Assembly (NCBI GenBank): GCA_036389795.1
Contig: DASVWD010000139.1
Coordinates: forward strand, 36,883-100,882
Length of the DNA: 64,000 nucleotides
DNA from: Longimicrobium sp.
GTDB lineage: Bacteria > Gemmatimonadota > Gemmatimonadetes > Longimicrobiales > Longimicrobiaceae
Direction of reading: 5' to 3'
Shown piece after piece: positions 50,739-60,115 of the stretch. The notes beneath the pieces are model-generated. The model made no database searches, was not told the origin of the DNA, and worked only from the letters and a program-made list of their open reading frames with translations. Position 1 is the stretch's first letter. Every line of letters begins with the position of its first letter. The position numbers and the translations under genes were made by a program.

Positions 50739-52058
50739 GACCTCTCCCGCCTCCCCGACTCGCGCCTGTCTCCTCGCGCCAGGAAAGCGCTCCTCGCCGG
50801 CGTGGTGGCGCTGGCCGCGTGCCCGCCCCCGGCCGATCGCGAAGCGCGCACCCAGGACGTGGTCCGCACCTGGGTCGAAGCGCCGGACAGCGCCGGGTGG
50901 CGGACGGGTGCGCTGGCGCATCCCGTGGCCGTCTACGCCGACCGCAGCCGCAGCATGCGCGGCTTCCTCGATCCGGCGTACCCCACGCGCGTCGACTACC
51001 GCTCGGTGATCGACGGGCTGCAGGCCCGGCTGGCGCCTCGCCGCGTGTACGGGTTCGGGAGCAGCATCCGCTTGGAGCCGAACGCCGGGCTCGACGTGCT
51101 CGGGAGCCGCGAGTTCTACGGCGACGGCGACACCGAGATGGAGGAGGCGCTCGACAGCGTCGCCCGCGACACGCTGCTCGCCTGGAGCCACGTGGTGATC
51201 GGCGACGCGCGCCGCAGCGACCCCGACCTGGCCCACCGCCAGTTCATCAGGATGCGCGAGCTGGCGCTGCGGTGGAGCCGGGCACGGGGGACTTTCCTCG
51301 TCGCGGTCTCGCGCGCGCCGTTTCGGCCCGTCCAGGGAGACCCGTCCGGCTGCCACGCCGCCTCGGCGGGCGAGCAGGGCGACTCCGCTCGCCAGTGTCC
51401 CCTCTATGCCTTCGTCTTCGCCGCGCCGGGGGATGGGGTTCGGATCGCGGCCGAGCTCGCCGGCCTCTTCGAGCACGTGTGGGGCCATCCCCTCCCCACC
51501 GCTCCGCTCGACGCCGTCGTGCTGCGGCCGGGCGGGGCGGCGCCGGACCCGGGCGTGGAATACGACGCCGCCTGGCTCTCCGACTCCCCGCCGGTCCCCA
51601 GGCTCGCGGCGGAGTCACCCGCCACCCGCCCCTTCCACGCGAGCCTGGTCGCGGCCGACACCTCCGCTCCGGCGGGGAGGCTCCTGGCCCGGCTGCTCGC
51701 CGACGGCGCGCGCCTGGAGCTCTTCGCCCGGCCGGTTACGGCCGACTCCGCCGCCCCGCCGTGGAAGCGCCAGGACGGCGGCACGGGTCCCGTGCGCGCC
51801 GGAGCGGGCGGAACGGGCGTCGACGTGTTCAGCCCCGGCGGCGACGACTGCGTCTCCGTCGGCCAGGGCGAGCCCTGCGGCACCCTCTACCGCATCGAGG
51901 CGCGCGCGCCGGGCGCTCCTCCGTGGCTCGCCCGCTTCGAGGCGCGCGAGGCGGCCGACGCGGAGCGCACCTTTGGGCTGGGGCGGCTGTTCGAGCCGTT
52001 CCTCCCGCTGGCGGCCACCGCGCCGCCGCTGGCCAGGACCTATCTGCTCGTCCGTTGA
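50721..52058 (+). CDS. vWA-like lipoprotein, first gene of the tubulin/Hsp70/MotAB operon
   Basis: About 445 residues from ATG 50721 (50730 and 50736 are alternatives; no SD). ARKALLAGVVALAAC is a lipoprotein signal with Cys about residue 34. The mature domain starts PVAVYADRSRSMRGFL, in which DRSRS has the DxSxS pattern of a von Willebrand A metal site. EFYGDGDTEMEEALDSV and SHVVIGDARRSD sit where the second and third metal-site loops of a vWA are expected. The C-terminal part is unique and contains Cys pairs. It should face the periplasm, anchored by lipid, and may sense or bind the cell wall beside the motor. Confidence 0.75.
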   Translation: MFRMNMDLSRLPDSRLSPRARKALLAGVVALAACPPPADREARTQDVVRTWVEAPDSAGWRTGALAHPVAVYADRSRSMRGFLDPAYPTRVDYRSVIDGLQARLAPRRVYGFGSSIRLEPNAGLDVLGSREFYGDGDTEMEEALDSVARDTLLAWSHVVIGDARRSDPDLAHRQFIRMRELALRWSRARGTFLVAVSRAPFRPVQGDPSGCHAASAGEQGDSARQCPLYAFVFAAPGDGVRIAAELAGLFEHVWGHPLPTAPLDAVVLRPGGAAPDPGVEYDAAWLSDSPPVPRLAAESPATRPFHASLVAADTSAPAGRLLARLLADGARLELFARPVTADSAAPPWKRQDGGTGPVRAGAGGTGVDVFSPGGDDCVSVGQGEPCGTLYRIEARAPGAPPWLARFEAREAADAERTFGLGRLFEPFLPLAATAPPLARTYLLVR

Positions 52059-52131
52059 CCCGGGCGCCTGCTTCCGTCGTCGCCGCGCCGTGGAAGCGGC
52101 CGGCATCCACTCCCACCGCCACGAGACCGCC

Positions 52132-52662
52132 ATGTTGCTCTGGCTCCTCCACCTCTGGGCGCAGCCGCCGGTCGACGCCCACCTCGAATGCCCTCCTCCG
52201 CACGCGGGCGATCCGCCCGACCCCGGCGGCCTCTACGACGCGGCCGAGATCGCGGCCCGCTGGCAGATGATGGCGGGCGTCTCGATCGCCCTGGTCGCGC
52301 TGCTCCTGCTGGGCTGCTACCTCCTCCCGCGCGCCAGCCTGAACCGCGGCTTCGTGGTCCGCTGGTGGGTCACCCTGGCCGTGTCGGGAGGGCTGTGCCT
52401 GTTCGTCCCGCTCGCGGTGGGAATGTACGCGCCCGTGCACGCGCGCGCCGGCAGCTGCAGCACGCGCCCCGCGGCGTACCTGGTCGACCTCCCGTTCGAC
52501 CTGCTGTTCCCCCGGATGCTCGCGGGGCTGGTGTGGGGGCTCCTCGCGTTCGCCGCCGCCTCGCTGCTCGCGACCTGGCTCCTGGGGCGGTGGTCCGGCG
52601 CGGGCGGCTTCTTCCACTACCGCGGCTGCCCGTGGCCGCGGTGGAACCCGGGCCAGGGGTGA
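52132..52662 (+). CDS. Membrane protein with three helices
   Basis: A 176-residue protein from ATG 52132. The N-terminus (MLLWLLHLWAQPPVDAHLEC) is a signal-like helix; then hydrophobic helices at IALVALLLLGCYLLP, WWVTLAVSGGLCLFVPLAVG and GLVWGLLAFAAASLLATWLL. Cys residues in HLECPPP, GSCSTRP and RGCPWPR could form disulfides. It has no recognised family. It follows the lipoprotein by 73 bp and ends three bases before the tubulin-like gene. Confidence 0.75.
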   Translation: MLLWLLHLWAQPPVDAHLECPPPHAGDPPDPGGLYDAAEIAARWQMMAGVSIALVALLLLGCYLLPRASLNRGFVVRWWVTLAVSGGLCLFVPLAVGMYAPVHARAGSCSTRPAAYLVDLPFDLLFPRMLAGLVWGLLAFAAASLLATWLLGRWSGAGGFFHYRGCPWPRWNPGQG

Positions 52663-52665
52663 GCC

Positions 52666-54228
52666 ATGAGCGCCAACCTCCTCTCCGCCGACTACCGCCG
52701 GCGCACCCTGGTGTACCTGGCCCTGGGCGGCAGCGGCGCCCGCGCGCTGGAGCCGCTGCTGCACCTGTGCGCGCTGGGGCTGGGGCCGGCGCAGCTCCGG
52801 GTGCTCCTGGTCGACCCCGACCAGGGGAACGCCGCGATCACCCGCGTGGGCCGCGTGCTGGACCAGTACCGCGCCGCGCGCGAGCGGCTGGCCGACGCCG
52901 GCGCCGCGAGCAGCTTCTTCCGCACCGAGGTGGTGGACGTGCTCCCCGAGTCGCGCGTGTGGTCGCCCATCGCCGACGACGGCTACATGCCCGACACGCG
53001 CTTCGCCGCGGGGGTGGACCGGCAGGTGATGGACGCCGACGCGCCCGAGCTGGGCGTGCTGTTCGACCTGCTCAACTCGCGCCGGGTGCGGGAGATGGAC
53101 CTGGCGATGGGGTTCCGCGGCGTTCCCTCGGTGGGTACCGTGTTCATGAACCGCCTGCGCGACGAGGCGTTCTTCGCGCAGCTCCTCTCGCAGTACCACG
53201 GAGCCGCGGGCGCCACCGTGTTCTTCGCCGCCGGGTCGGTGTTCGGCGGCACCGGCGCGGCCGCGCTTCCCGTGGTCGGCCGGGCGCTGCGCGACGGGGT
53301 GCAGCCGCGGCCCGGCGCGTCGGCCATCCGCGGCGCCGCGCGCGCCCGGCTGGGCGCGGCGCTCCTCCTCCCCTACTTCACCCTTCCCACCCCGGGCGGC
53401 GCCCCGGCCGACGGAGGGCCCCGCCCCGAGAACGCGCTCTTCGCGCACAACGCGGCGGGCGCCCTCCCCACGTACCTGGATCGCGAGCGCGACCCCGGCT
53501 ACGGGGCGTACTACCTGGTGGGCGACAGCCTCCCGCGCGAGCAGGCGCGCAACGAGCTGGGCGGCGACGCGCAGGCCAACGCGGCGCACTACGTGGAGCT
53601 CTTCGCGGCGCTGGCCGCGCTCGACTTCACCGCGCGCGGGGGCGAGGAGCGCGAGGACCGGCTCCCCATCTACCGGGCCACCGGCGTGGGGAGCGACGAG
53701 CCGGGGTGGGGCGACCTCCCGGTGGACCGGGGGACCCGGCGCGCGCTCAAGGGGGCGCTGGTCGCCCTGCACACCTTCCTCTCCTTCTTCCGTCCCAACG
53801 GCGGCTCGCCGGAGGACCTCGCGGCGGCGCTGCACGGCGTGACCTGGGCGGGGCTCCTGCGCCTGCCCCCCACCACCTGGTCCGACCGCTCCGACGCGCT
53901 CGACGCCGTGGGGCAGAGCTGGATGAGCACCTGGGAGTGGCTCCGCGAGCTGCGGCGCTCCACCCCCGCGCTGCGCCTGGCCGCCGCCACCACCGACCAG
54001 CCCACCCGGGTGCCCACCCACGCGCTGATCGAAGGCTTCGGGCGCGGCGGCCAGCGGGGGCGGCGCCCCGACGACGTGTTCAGCGTGTTCCGCGCCTGGA
54101 ACACCGAGGCCGCGCGCCGCAGGAACGGCGGGTTCGGCGCCTTCGTGGAGGTGCTGCGCGCCGGGAGCGAGCGCTTTGCCGAAGACCGTTTCCCCGAAGC
54201 CGAACAGCCCGGCCAGGAGGAGGACTGA
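52666..54228 (+). CDS. Tubulin/FtsZ-like GTPase
   Basis: A 520-residue protein. The N-terminal strand and loop TLVYLALGGSGARALEPL (GGSG at 21-24) and the T4-like loop AAGSVFGGTGAAALP (GGTG at 194-197) correspond to the nucleotide-binding GGGTGSG signature of tubulin/FtsZ proteins, with VLLVDPDQGN as the ribose-side strand. This matches the 'tubulin-like' (Tubulin_2) group found in bacterial clusters. There is no membrane segment, so it is cytosolic. It may polymerise or switch with GTP; neither is shown by sequence. The gene is separated by two bases from the Hsp70-like gene, with its SD AGGAGGAGG inside the stop region. Confidence 0.8.
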   Translation: MSANLLSADYRRRTLVYLALGGSGARALEPLLHLCALGLGPAQLRVLLVDPDQGNAAITRVGRVLDQYRAARERLADAGAASSFFRTEVVDVLPESRVWSPIADDGYMPDTRFAAGVDRQVMDADAPELGVLFDLLNSRRVREMDLAMGFRGVPSVGTVFMNRLRDEAFFAQLLSQYHGAAGATVFFAAGSVFGGTGAAALPVVGRALRDGVQPRPGASAIRGAARARLGAALLLPYFTLPTPGGAPADGGPRPENALFAHNAAGALPTYLDRERDPGYGAYYLVGDSLPREQARNELGGDAQANAAHYVELFAALAALDFTARGGEEREDRLPIYRATGVGSDEPGWGDLPVDRGTRRALKGALVALHTFLSFFRPNGGSPEDLAAALHGVTWAGLLRLPPTTWSDRSDALDAVGQSWMSTWEWLRELRRSTPALRLAAATTDQPTRVPTHALIEGFGRGGQRGRRPDDVFSVFRAWNTEAARRRNGGFGAFVEVLRAGSERFAEDRFPEAEQPGQEED

Positions 54229-54229
54229 G

Positions 54230-57200
54230 ATGGCCACGCCCGCACGCGCCCGCCGGCTGCTGCCGCGCTTCCGTCCGCAGACCAACGTTCCCGACCTTCC
54301 CCCCGGCCGCTGGAGCGTGGTGGAGGCTCCCGCCGAGCTGGGCAAGCTGGAGGTGCCCCGCGACGACGACAGCGGGGCGTTCCGCACGCGCGTCCAGTCG
54401 GTCCCCAGCCCGTGGGCGCGGCTCTTCCTCTTCCGCGACGCCATGCTCGACCCCAACCACCCGGCCCGGGCGCTGGTGGAGAACGAACTCCTCGACGCGC
54501 TGGAGCTGGCCTGGGTGTCCGGGCCCCAGTCGCTGCGGCTGGAGACGGCGCAGGTGCGCGTCCCCGACCTGGTGGGGAGCGAGGTGACCGCGCGGGTGCG
54601 CGACTACGCGTCGGCGCTGGTCGACCTGGCGCCGCGGACGGCGCAGCACGAGACCCGCGAGGCCAGCGCGCTCCCCGTGATCACCCTCGCCACGGTCGAC
54701 GGGCGGCCGGTCTTCGCCTCCTCGCCGTACACCGTGCTCTTCACCGCCGAAGACGCCGCCCACGAAGACTATCCCTACCTCTTCCGCTACGCCGCGGGGC
54801 AGCCCGCCCGCCCCCTGCGCGAGCGCGAGTTCTCGTTCCAGCGCTACGTGGCCACGGTGGTGCTCCCGCAGATGCTGGCGCCCCGCCCCGCGCCCTCGGA
54901 GCACGTGGACGGCGACGCCGTGCGCCGGGGGGTGGCCAACTGGCTGGCCGATGCGGTGGCCGACGCGCGGCGGGCCGCCGGGCCGCGGCAGGGCGAGCTG
55001 GCCACCCCCGAGAGCATCGAGGCGCAGGTTCGCAGGCTGTCCCTGCGCCACGCCGGCGAGCACGCCTTCGCGGGAGTCACCCTGTACACCGGCGCGCCGG
55101 GGCACCTCCCCAGCCGGTGGACGCTGCGGGCCACCGCCGGCCCCGAGCCGCGGCCCCTGGTGCTGGTTCCCGGCACCTTCGACGGCGTGTACGGCGAAGG
55201 GCTGCCCCGGGTGGAGCTACCGGCGGGGCTGGAGCGGATCCGCGACCGCGAGGTCCTTCCCGGCACCTCGCACCGGCGCCGCTGGGTGCTTCCCGAGACG
55301 GACTGGCTGGCCGACGCGCTGGTGATCCTGAGCTATCCCCTGGACCCCGAGGGGGCGTACGGGCACGGGTGCTATCACCCCGACTCCTCGGTGACCCAGG
55401 CGCCGTTCGCGCAGCCGCAGATCGCCCTTCCGCTCAAGCCCGACTTCTTCCGCTGGTTCCAGCCGGCCGAGGTGGAGCGGTGGCTGAGGATCGACGTGCC
55501 GCGCCCCGGCGAGGTGCGCGTGACGCTCACCATCCCGGTGGGGAGCGAGCACCCCGAGGAGCTCCGCGTCACCCTGCGCTACACCGCGGCCCAGATCCGG
55601 CAGGACCAGGGAGGGCCCGAGGTGGTGGTGTGGCCCGCCTTCCTGGCCGACGACTGGCCCCACTACGCGGTCTTCCGCCTCGACCCCGCCCCGGGGCCGA
55701 TCCACCCCTCCACCACGCTCCGGCTGAAGGCGTTCGCCGACGGCGCGGAGCTCCCCGAGGACGGGCAGGCGCAACGCTCGGGCGAGGCGTCAACGTACGC
55801 CTTCGGCCGCGCCCCCACGGTGCTCGCCTTCGAGACCGACAGCGGGCCCGGGCTGCCGCCGCAGGCGCTGGGCGTGCTCCTTCCCCGCTACCGCGCCGCC
55901 CCGCCGCCCTCCGCCGACCGCTGGACGGTGGGGGTGGACTTCGGCACCTCGAACACCGTGGTGGCCATGCGCAGGGACGGCGTGCAGGAGCCGGCGGTGC
56001 TCCAGCACGAGCGGCTCCTCCTCCCGATCACGCGGGCGGGGGCCGACCTGCCCTTCTACACCGACTCGTTCTTCTTCCCCGAGAAGATCTCGCCCGAGCC
56101 GTTCAACAGCGCGGTGGTGCACGTGAGCGCCCTCCCGTCGTTCAACGCGCCGGGCCGCGAGCCGGTCGCGCTGCGGGTGAACGTTCCCTTCGCCGGGTGG
56201 GTGAAGGACGACGCGCGCAACCGCGTGGCCGACGACCTGAAGTGGTCCACCAACGACCGCGAGGAGTTCCTGGCCGCGGTGTTCCTCCGCAACGTGGCCG
56301 CGCTGGCGCTCGCGAGCGCCCGCGAGGCCGGGGTGCGGCCGGAGAACGTCACCTTCGCGTACGCCTACCCCCGCGCCTTCGAGACCGACCGGCTGAGCGA
56401 CCTGCAGGCCCGCTGGCGCGGGGTGCTGGGCGCGTCCGACGGCGCGGGCGCACCCGGCTCGCCGCGGCTCGCCGCCCCGCTCGACGAGGGGCAGAGCGCG
56501 CTCCAGTACTTCCTGGGCCGCGGATCGGTGGCCGTAACCGGTGACGCGTCGGTGATCATGGATGTGGGCGGGGGAACGACCGACCTGGCCGTGTACGCGC
56601 GCGGCACCGCCCTCGTGCTCGACTCGCTGCGCTGGGGCGGACGCGACCTGGTGAGCGCGCGGGTGCGCCAGGCCGGCGTGACGGGATTCACCAACCCCTT
56701 CGTGCGCGCGTTCGCCGGGTGGGCCGAGCTGAACGGGCTCCCCGGCTCGCAGCTGGAGCCGCTGCGAAAGTTCGAGAAGGAGGGGCACGACGCCCTGGCG
56801 CTGGGCTACCTGCTGCGCAGCCCCTGGTACCGCGCCGACGGCGCGCTCCGCTTCCGCGAGAGCCCGGAGTACGGCGCCTTCCGCGGCGTGGTGCTGTACT
56901 TCTTCGCGGCCGCCTTCCACCACACCGGGCTGCTGCTGCGCGCGCTCGACGCCGCGCACCCCGACCTGCGCCTGGACGCGGTGGTGCTGGCGGGGAACGG
57001 GAGCCGCTTCCTGGAGTGGCTGCAGCGCGAGTGGGGAGAGACGGTCTCCAACCCCTTCCGCGACGTGCTGCTGTCCGTGCTGGCGGCCGCGCGCGGGGTG
57101 CCGCAGGCCAGGGCGCCGCGCGTGGTGCCGAGCATCGCCCCCAAGCACGAGGTGGCGCTGGGGCTGGTCGCCGGGGTCGACGCCACGAAGCTCGCGCTGG

Positions 57201-57628
57201 CCGCCGACGCCCGGGGTTCGGTGGTGGGCGAGTCGGTGCGCATCGAGCGTCCCGGCGGCGAGCCGGTGCGCTACGCCGCGACCTCGCGCATCGCGTCGCA
57301 CCTGAAGGCCACCCCCGACACCATCAGCGGCATCCGCTGGGAGAGCGGCCCGATGGAGATCGACCGCTTCCACGCCGCGCTCGCCGCGGCCGCCCGCGAG
57401 CGCCTGGCGGGGGTGGGCGGACCGTGGCCCGCCTTCCCCGACCACCTGGAGCAGGCGCTGCGGGGGATGGGCACCGAGGGGATCCAGCAGGCCACGCGCG
57501 GACGGCTGGAGAGGCTGCTGCGGGAGACCCACGGCGCTCCCGGCTCCCTGTTCATGGTCGAGGCCGCGGCCGTACTCGACCACCTGATGGACGCGTTCTT
57601 CGCCTCGTACGCGCGAGGTGAGGGATGA
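54230..57628 (+). CDS. Giant actin/Hsp70-like ATPase with large N-terminal domain
   Basis: A 1132-residue protein from ATG 54230, directly after AGGAGGAGG. The first 565 residues are a non-ATPase region (LPPGRWSVVEAPAELGKL, then several beta-rich segments) without a known family. Residues about 566-1060 are an actin-fold ATPase: phosphate-1 WTVGVDFGTSNTVVAM (D570), phosphate-2 VIMDVGGGTTDLAVY (D778), and adenosine-loop-like VVLAGNGSRFLEWL. The C-terminus is helical. Pairing of an actin-fold and a tubulin-fold NTPase in consecutive genes is unusual and suggests regulated assembly. The next gene overlaps by 4 bp. Confidence 0.85.
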   Translation: MATPARARRLLPRFRPQTNVPDLPPGRWSVVEAPAELGKLEVPRDDDSGAFRTRVQSVPSPWARLFLFRDAMLDPNHPARALVENELLDALELAWVSGPQSLRLETAQVRVPDLVGSEVTARVRDYASALVDLAPRTAQHETREASALPVITLATVDGRPVFASSPYTVLFTAEDAAHEDYPYLFRYAAGQPARPLREREFSFQRYVATVVLPQMLAPRPAPSEHVDGDAVRRGVANWLADAVADARRAAGPRQGELATPESIEAQVRRLSLRHAGEHAFAGVTLYTGAPGHLPSRWTLRATAGPEPRPLVLVPGTFDGVYGEGLPRVELPAGLERIRDREVLPGTSHRRRWVLPETDWLADALVILSYPLDPEGAYGHGCYHPDSSVTQAPFAQPQIALPLKPDFFRWFQPAEVERWLRIDVPRPGEVRVTLTIPVGSEHPEELRVTLRYTAAQIRQDQGGPEVVVWPAFLADDWPHYAVFRLDPAPGPIHPSTTLRLKAFADGAELPEDGQAQRSGEASTYAFGRAPTVLAFETDSGPGLPPQALGVLLPRYRAAPPPSADRWTVGVDFGTSNTVVAMRRDGVQEPAVLQHERLLLPITRAGADLPFYTDSFFFPEKISPEPFNSAVVHVSALPSFNAPGREPVALRVNVPFAGWVKDDARNRVADDLKWSTNDREEFLAAVFLRNVAALALASAREAGVRPENVTFAYAYPRAFETDRLSDLQARWRGVLGASDGAGAPGSPRLAAPLDEGQSALQYFLGRGSVAVTGDASVIMDVGGGTTDLAVYARGTALVLDSLRWGGRDLVSARVRQAGVTGFTNPFVRAFAGWAELNGLPGSQLEPLRKFEKEGHDALALGYLLRSPWYRADGALRFRESPEYGAFRGVVLYFFAAAFHHTGLLLRALDAAHPDLRLDAVVLAGNGSRFLEWLQREWGETVSNPFRDVLLSVLAAARGVPQARAPRVVPSIAPKHEVALGLVAGVDATKLALAADARGSVVGESVRIERPGGEPVRYAATSRIASHLKATPDTISGIRWESGPMEIDRFHAALAAAARERLAGVGGPWPAFPDHLEQALRGMGTEGIQQATRGRLERLLRETHGAPGSLFMVEAAAVLDHLMDAFFASYARGEG

Positions 57629-58320
57629 GCCCTCTCGCGTGGGCCGCGGCGGGCGCCCTGGTCGGCCTGGGCGCCGCGCTGGTGCTGGTCCGCAGCGGCC
57701 TGGTCCCCTTCGGGCGCCGACGGCCGGAGAACGAGCCGGGTGCCGCCGACGGGGGGCGCGTGCGCCTCGCCCACGACGATCTCAGGGCGATCCGCGACGA
57801 CATCCAGGGCCTGCACGTCGTCCGCGGCGACCTCAGGCACATCGCCGGCCTGCTCGAGCGGCTCCTCGAGGAAACGATGGCGTTCCAGCGAACGCGCGTG
57901 ATCGCGTCGCGGCCGGAGCCGGCGGATGGATCGACGCGCGACGCGTTCCGGGAGCCGGTCCGGGAGACCTCGCCAGAACCCTCGCCGATCCCCGGCGCCG
58001 CAGCCTGGTCCGCACACACCTTCGCGCAGCCGCGTGAGCCCTCGCCCGACGCGGTGTCCGTGGAGGCCAGCAACGACGCCGTGGTTCCCAGCGTGCGCCA
58101 CCCGCCCGAGGCGTGGCTGGAGCGCAGGGGGGGTGAAGGCGAGGTGTGGCTGAACCCGCGGGTGGCGCTCACCGACCCGGCGCTGCAGCGCTGGAGCACC
58201 TTCTTCGACTGGGAGCGGCGGGAGCCGGGCGCCCGGTACCAGGCCGACCGGCCCGCGGTGGTGACGTGGTCCGCCAGCGGCGGCAGCGTGCTGCGCAAGG
58301 GCGTGGCGAGGCCGCTATGA
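57625..58320 (+). CDS. Single-pass membrane protein in the motor operon
   Basis: A 231-residue protein. An N-terminal helix (MSPLAWAAAGALVGLGAALV, LVRSGLVPF) is followed by a short coiled coil (RAIRDDIQGLHVVRGDLRHI, LERLLEETMAF), a disordered Pro/Glu-rich linker and a conserved-looking C-terminal patch (WLERRGGEGEVWLNPRVAL, QRWSTFFDWERREPG). Its start overlaps the Hsp70-like stop and its stop overlaps the MotA-like start, so it links the ATPase to the motor. No family is recognised. Confidence 0.75.
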   Translation: MSPLAWAAAGALVGLGAALVLVRSGLVPFGRRRPENEPGAADGGRVRLAHDDLRAIRDDIQGLHVVRGDLRHIAGLLERLLEETMAFQRTRVIASRPEPADGSTRDAFREPVRETSPEPSPIPGAAAWSAHTFAQPREPSPDAVSVEASNDAVVPSVRHPPEAWLERRGGEGEVWLNPRVALTDPALQRWSTFFDWERREPGARYQADRPAVVTWSASGGSVLRKGVARPL

Positions 58321-60110
58321 GTGAGTCGACGCCCGCGCCCCCGCCCCACGCCGCCCCGGCCCCGCCGCCGCGCCCGGCCGCGCCGAAGACCCTCGGGCGC
58401 CTGGCCCTCCCGCCGCGCGGGAGCCGGTCGGCCGCGGTCTACGAGTGGCTCGGGGTGCTCTTCTACCTGGTCGCGAGCGCGGCCCTGTTCGGCGTGCTGC
58501 TCGCGCGCGAGGAGGGCGCGACGGCGGCGGCGGTGCTCGGGCTGGTGGGGCTGGGCCACGAGCCCAACTTCGCCCTCACCGGCCTGATCGTGCTGGGATT
58601 CATGCTGGTGCTGCGGGCCTGGTGGAGCGTGCGCCAGGACCGGGCCGAGATGGCCGCCGAGGAAGAGGACGTGGAGTGGGTCAACCGGCACGGGCGCGAG
58701 GGGCTGGGGCTGGTGTTCGCCCCCGCGGCGCAGCGCGAGGCGCTCTTCCGCGAGGGCGCCCGCGAGTACGACGCCGAGGCGGGCGGCCGCGTCGAGACGC
58801 TGATCGACGACCGCGTCCGGCGGATCCTGGAGAAGGCCCGCGATCCCTACCTCCGCGTCTCGCCCGAAGAGCTACGGGGGATCGCGGAGACGCGCACCGC
58901 GCGCTACGGCGTGTTCGCCCGCTACGCCTCGTCGCTCCTCCTCCTCCTGGCCGTGCTGGGCACCTTCGCCGGGGTGAAGACGGCGCTCCCCGGGCTGATC
59001 GACGCGGTGTCGCGGACGGGCGGGACGCAGCCGGGCGCCGCCGACATCGCCGCGCCGCTGCGCGCCGTGGCCGACGCCTTCGGCGGCAACGCCCTGGCGC
59101 TGGTGGGCGCCATCGCCGTGGGGCTGATGGCGCAGGGGCTGGCTACCGGGCGGCGGAACCTGCTGGAGCGGCTGGAGCTCGTTTCCACCGAGTTCCTCTA
59201 CGGCGGCCTGCACGCCGGCGGCTCGGTCGATCCGCTCACCGAGGCCGTCCGCGAGCTGCGCGAGACCGCGGCGTCGGTCCGCGACACGGGGCGCGCCATC
59301 GAGGGGCTCGAGTCCGGGATGAACGGGCTGTCGGAAAGCTTCCACGAGGCGTTCGAGCGGCTGAACGAGCGGCTGGTGGAGCTCGCCGCGCAGCAGGACG
59401 AGGCGCTGCACGAGAAGACCGGGAGCGAGCTGCGCGAGCTGCAGCGCCGGGTGGGCACGCTCGCCGAGATGGTCGAGAGCGTCGCCCGGGCCTACCACGG
59501 GATCGTCGACACGGTGCAGGAGCGCTCCCAGGCCTCGGAGCAGGCCATCGACCTGATGCGGCAGAGCGCCCTCGCGCTGCACGACGCGCTCCGCTCCCTG
59601 GGCGGCTACCAGGCAGGCGCCGAGCGCACCGCCGCGGGGGTCCAGCAGACGCTCGCCGCGCTCAGGGAGGGGAGCGAGGCGGTGGTCGCGCGGATGGAGG
59701 CTGTGGCCGACGCGGTGGGACGCGCGCAGCCGGCCATCGACACGGTCGACGTGATGCTGCAGCGGGTGGCCGAGCGCGTCTCCAGCGTGGACGAGCGCGC
59801 CGCGGCCGCGTGGGCCCAGGCGGCGGAGAGCGTGAACGGCCGCCTGTCCGCGGCCGTCGAGGCGCTGAAGGCGGCCGGCGCCCGCGCCGCGGCGCCGACA
59901 CTCGCGGCGGCGCACGACGGGGCGCCGCGCGACCCCGAGGTGAGCGCCCTCCTGCGCCGCATCGCCGCGGCGCTGGAGGGGGAGCGCGGGCCCACGCCGG
60001 GGCAGCTGGCGGCGGCGCAGGCCGCCGGCACGCTCGCCGGGCTGGGGCTTGGATACGGCCTGTACCTGGCCGGCCGGGCCCTGCTCCCGCTCCTCGGCCT
60101 CGGGAGCTAG
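58317..60110 (+). CDS. MotA/ExbB-like protein with long coiled-coil tail (ZorA-like)
   Basis: A 597-residue protein from ATG 58317. After a Pro-rich leader come two helices (YEWLGVLFYLVASAALFGVL and FALTGLIVLGFMLVLRAWW), a soluble segment, then the MotA-type pair YASSLLLLLAVLGTFAGVKT and NALALVGAIAVGLMAQGLAT, with the conserved LGTFAGV and GAIAVGL motifs. From about residue 310 a 230-residue coiled coil runs (RELRETAASVRDTGRAIEGL, LREGSEAVVARMEAVADAVG), and a last helix ends at GLGYGLYLAGRALLPLLGL. This long intracellular tail is like that of Zorya ZorA. Confidence 0.85.
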   Translation: MSESTPAPPPHAAPAPPPRPAAPKTLGRLALPPRGSRSAAVYEWLGVLFYLVASAALFGVLLAREEGATAAAVLGLVGLGHEPNFALTGLIVLGFMLVLRAWWSVRQDRAEMAAEEEDVEWVNRHGREGLGLVFAPAAQREALFREGAREYDAEAGGRVETLIDDRVRRILEKARDPYLRVSPEELRGIAETRTARYGVFARYASSLLLLLAVLGTFAGVKTALPGLIDAVSRTGGTQPGAADIAAPLRAVADAFGGNALALVGAIAVGLMAQGLATGRRNLLERLELVSTEFLYGGLHAGGSVDPLTEAVRELRETAASVRDTGRAIEGLESGMNGLSESFHEAFERLNERLVELAAQQDEALHEKTGSELRELQRRVGTLAEMVESVARAYHGIVDTVQERSQASEQAIDLMRQSALALHDALRSLGGYQAGAERTAAGVQQTLAALREGSEAVVARMEAVADAVGRAQPAIDTVDVMLQRVAERVSSVDERAAAAWAQAAESVNGRLSAAVEALKAAGARAAAPTLAAAHDGAPRDPEVSALLRRIAAALEGERGPTPGQLAAAQAAGTLAGLGLGYGLYLAGRALLPLLGLGS

Positions 60111-60115
60111 GAGCG

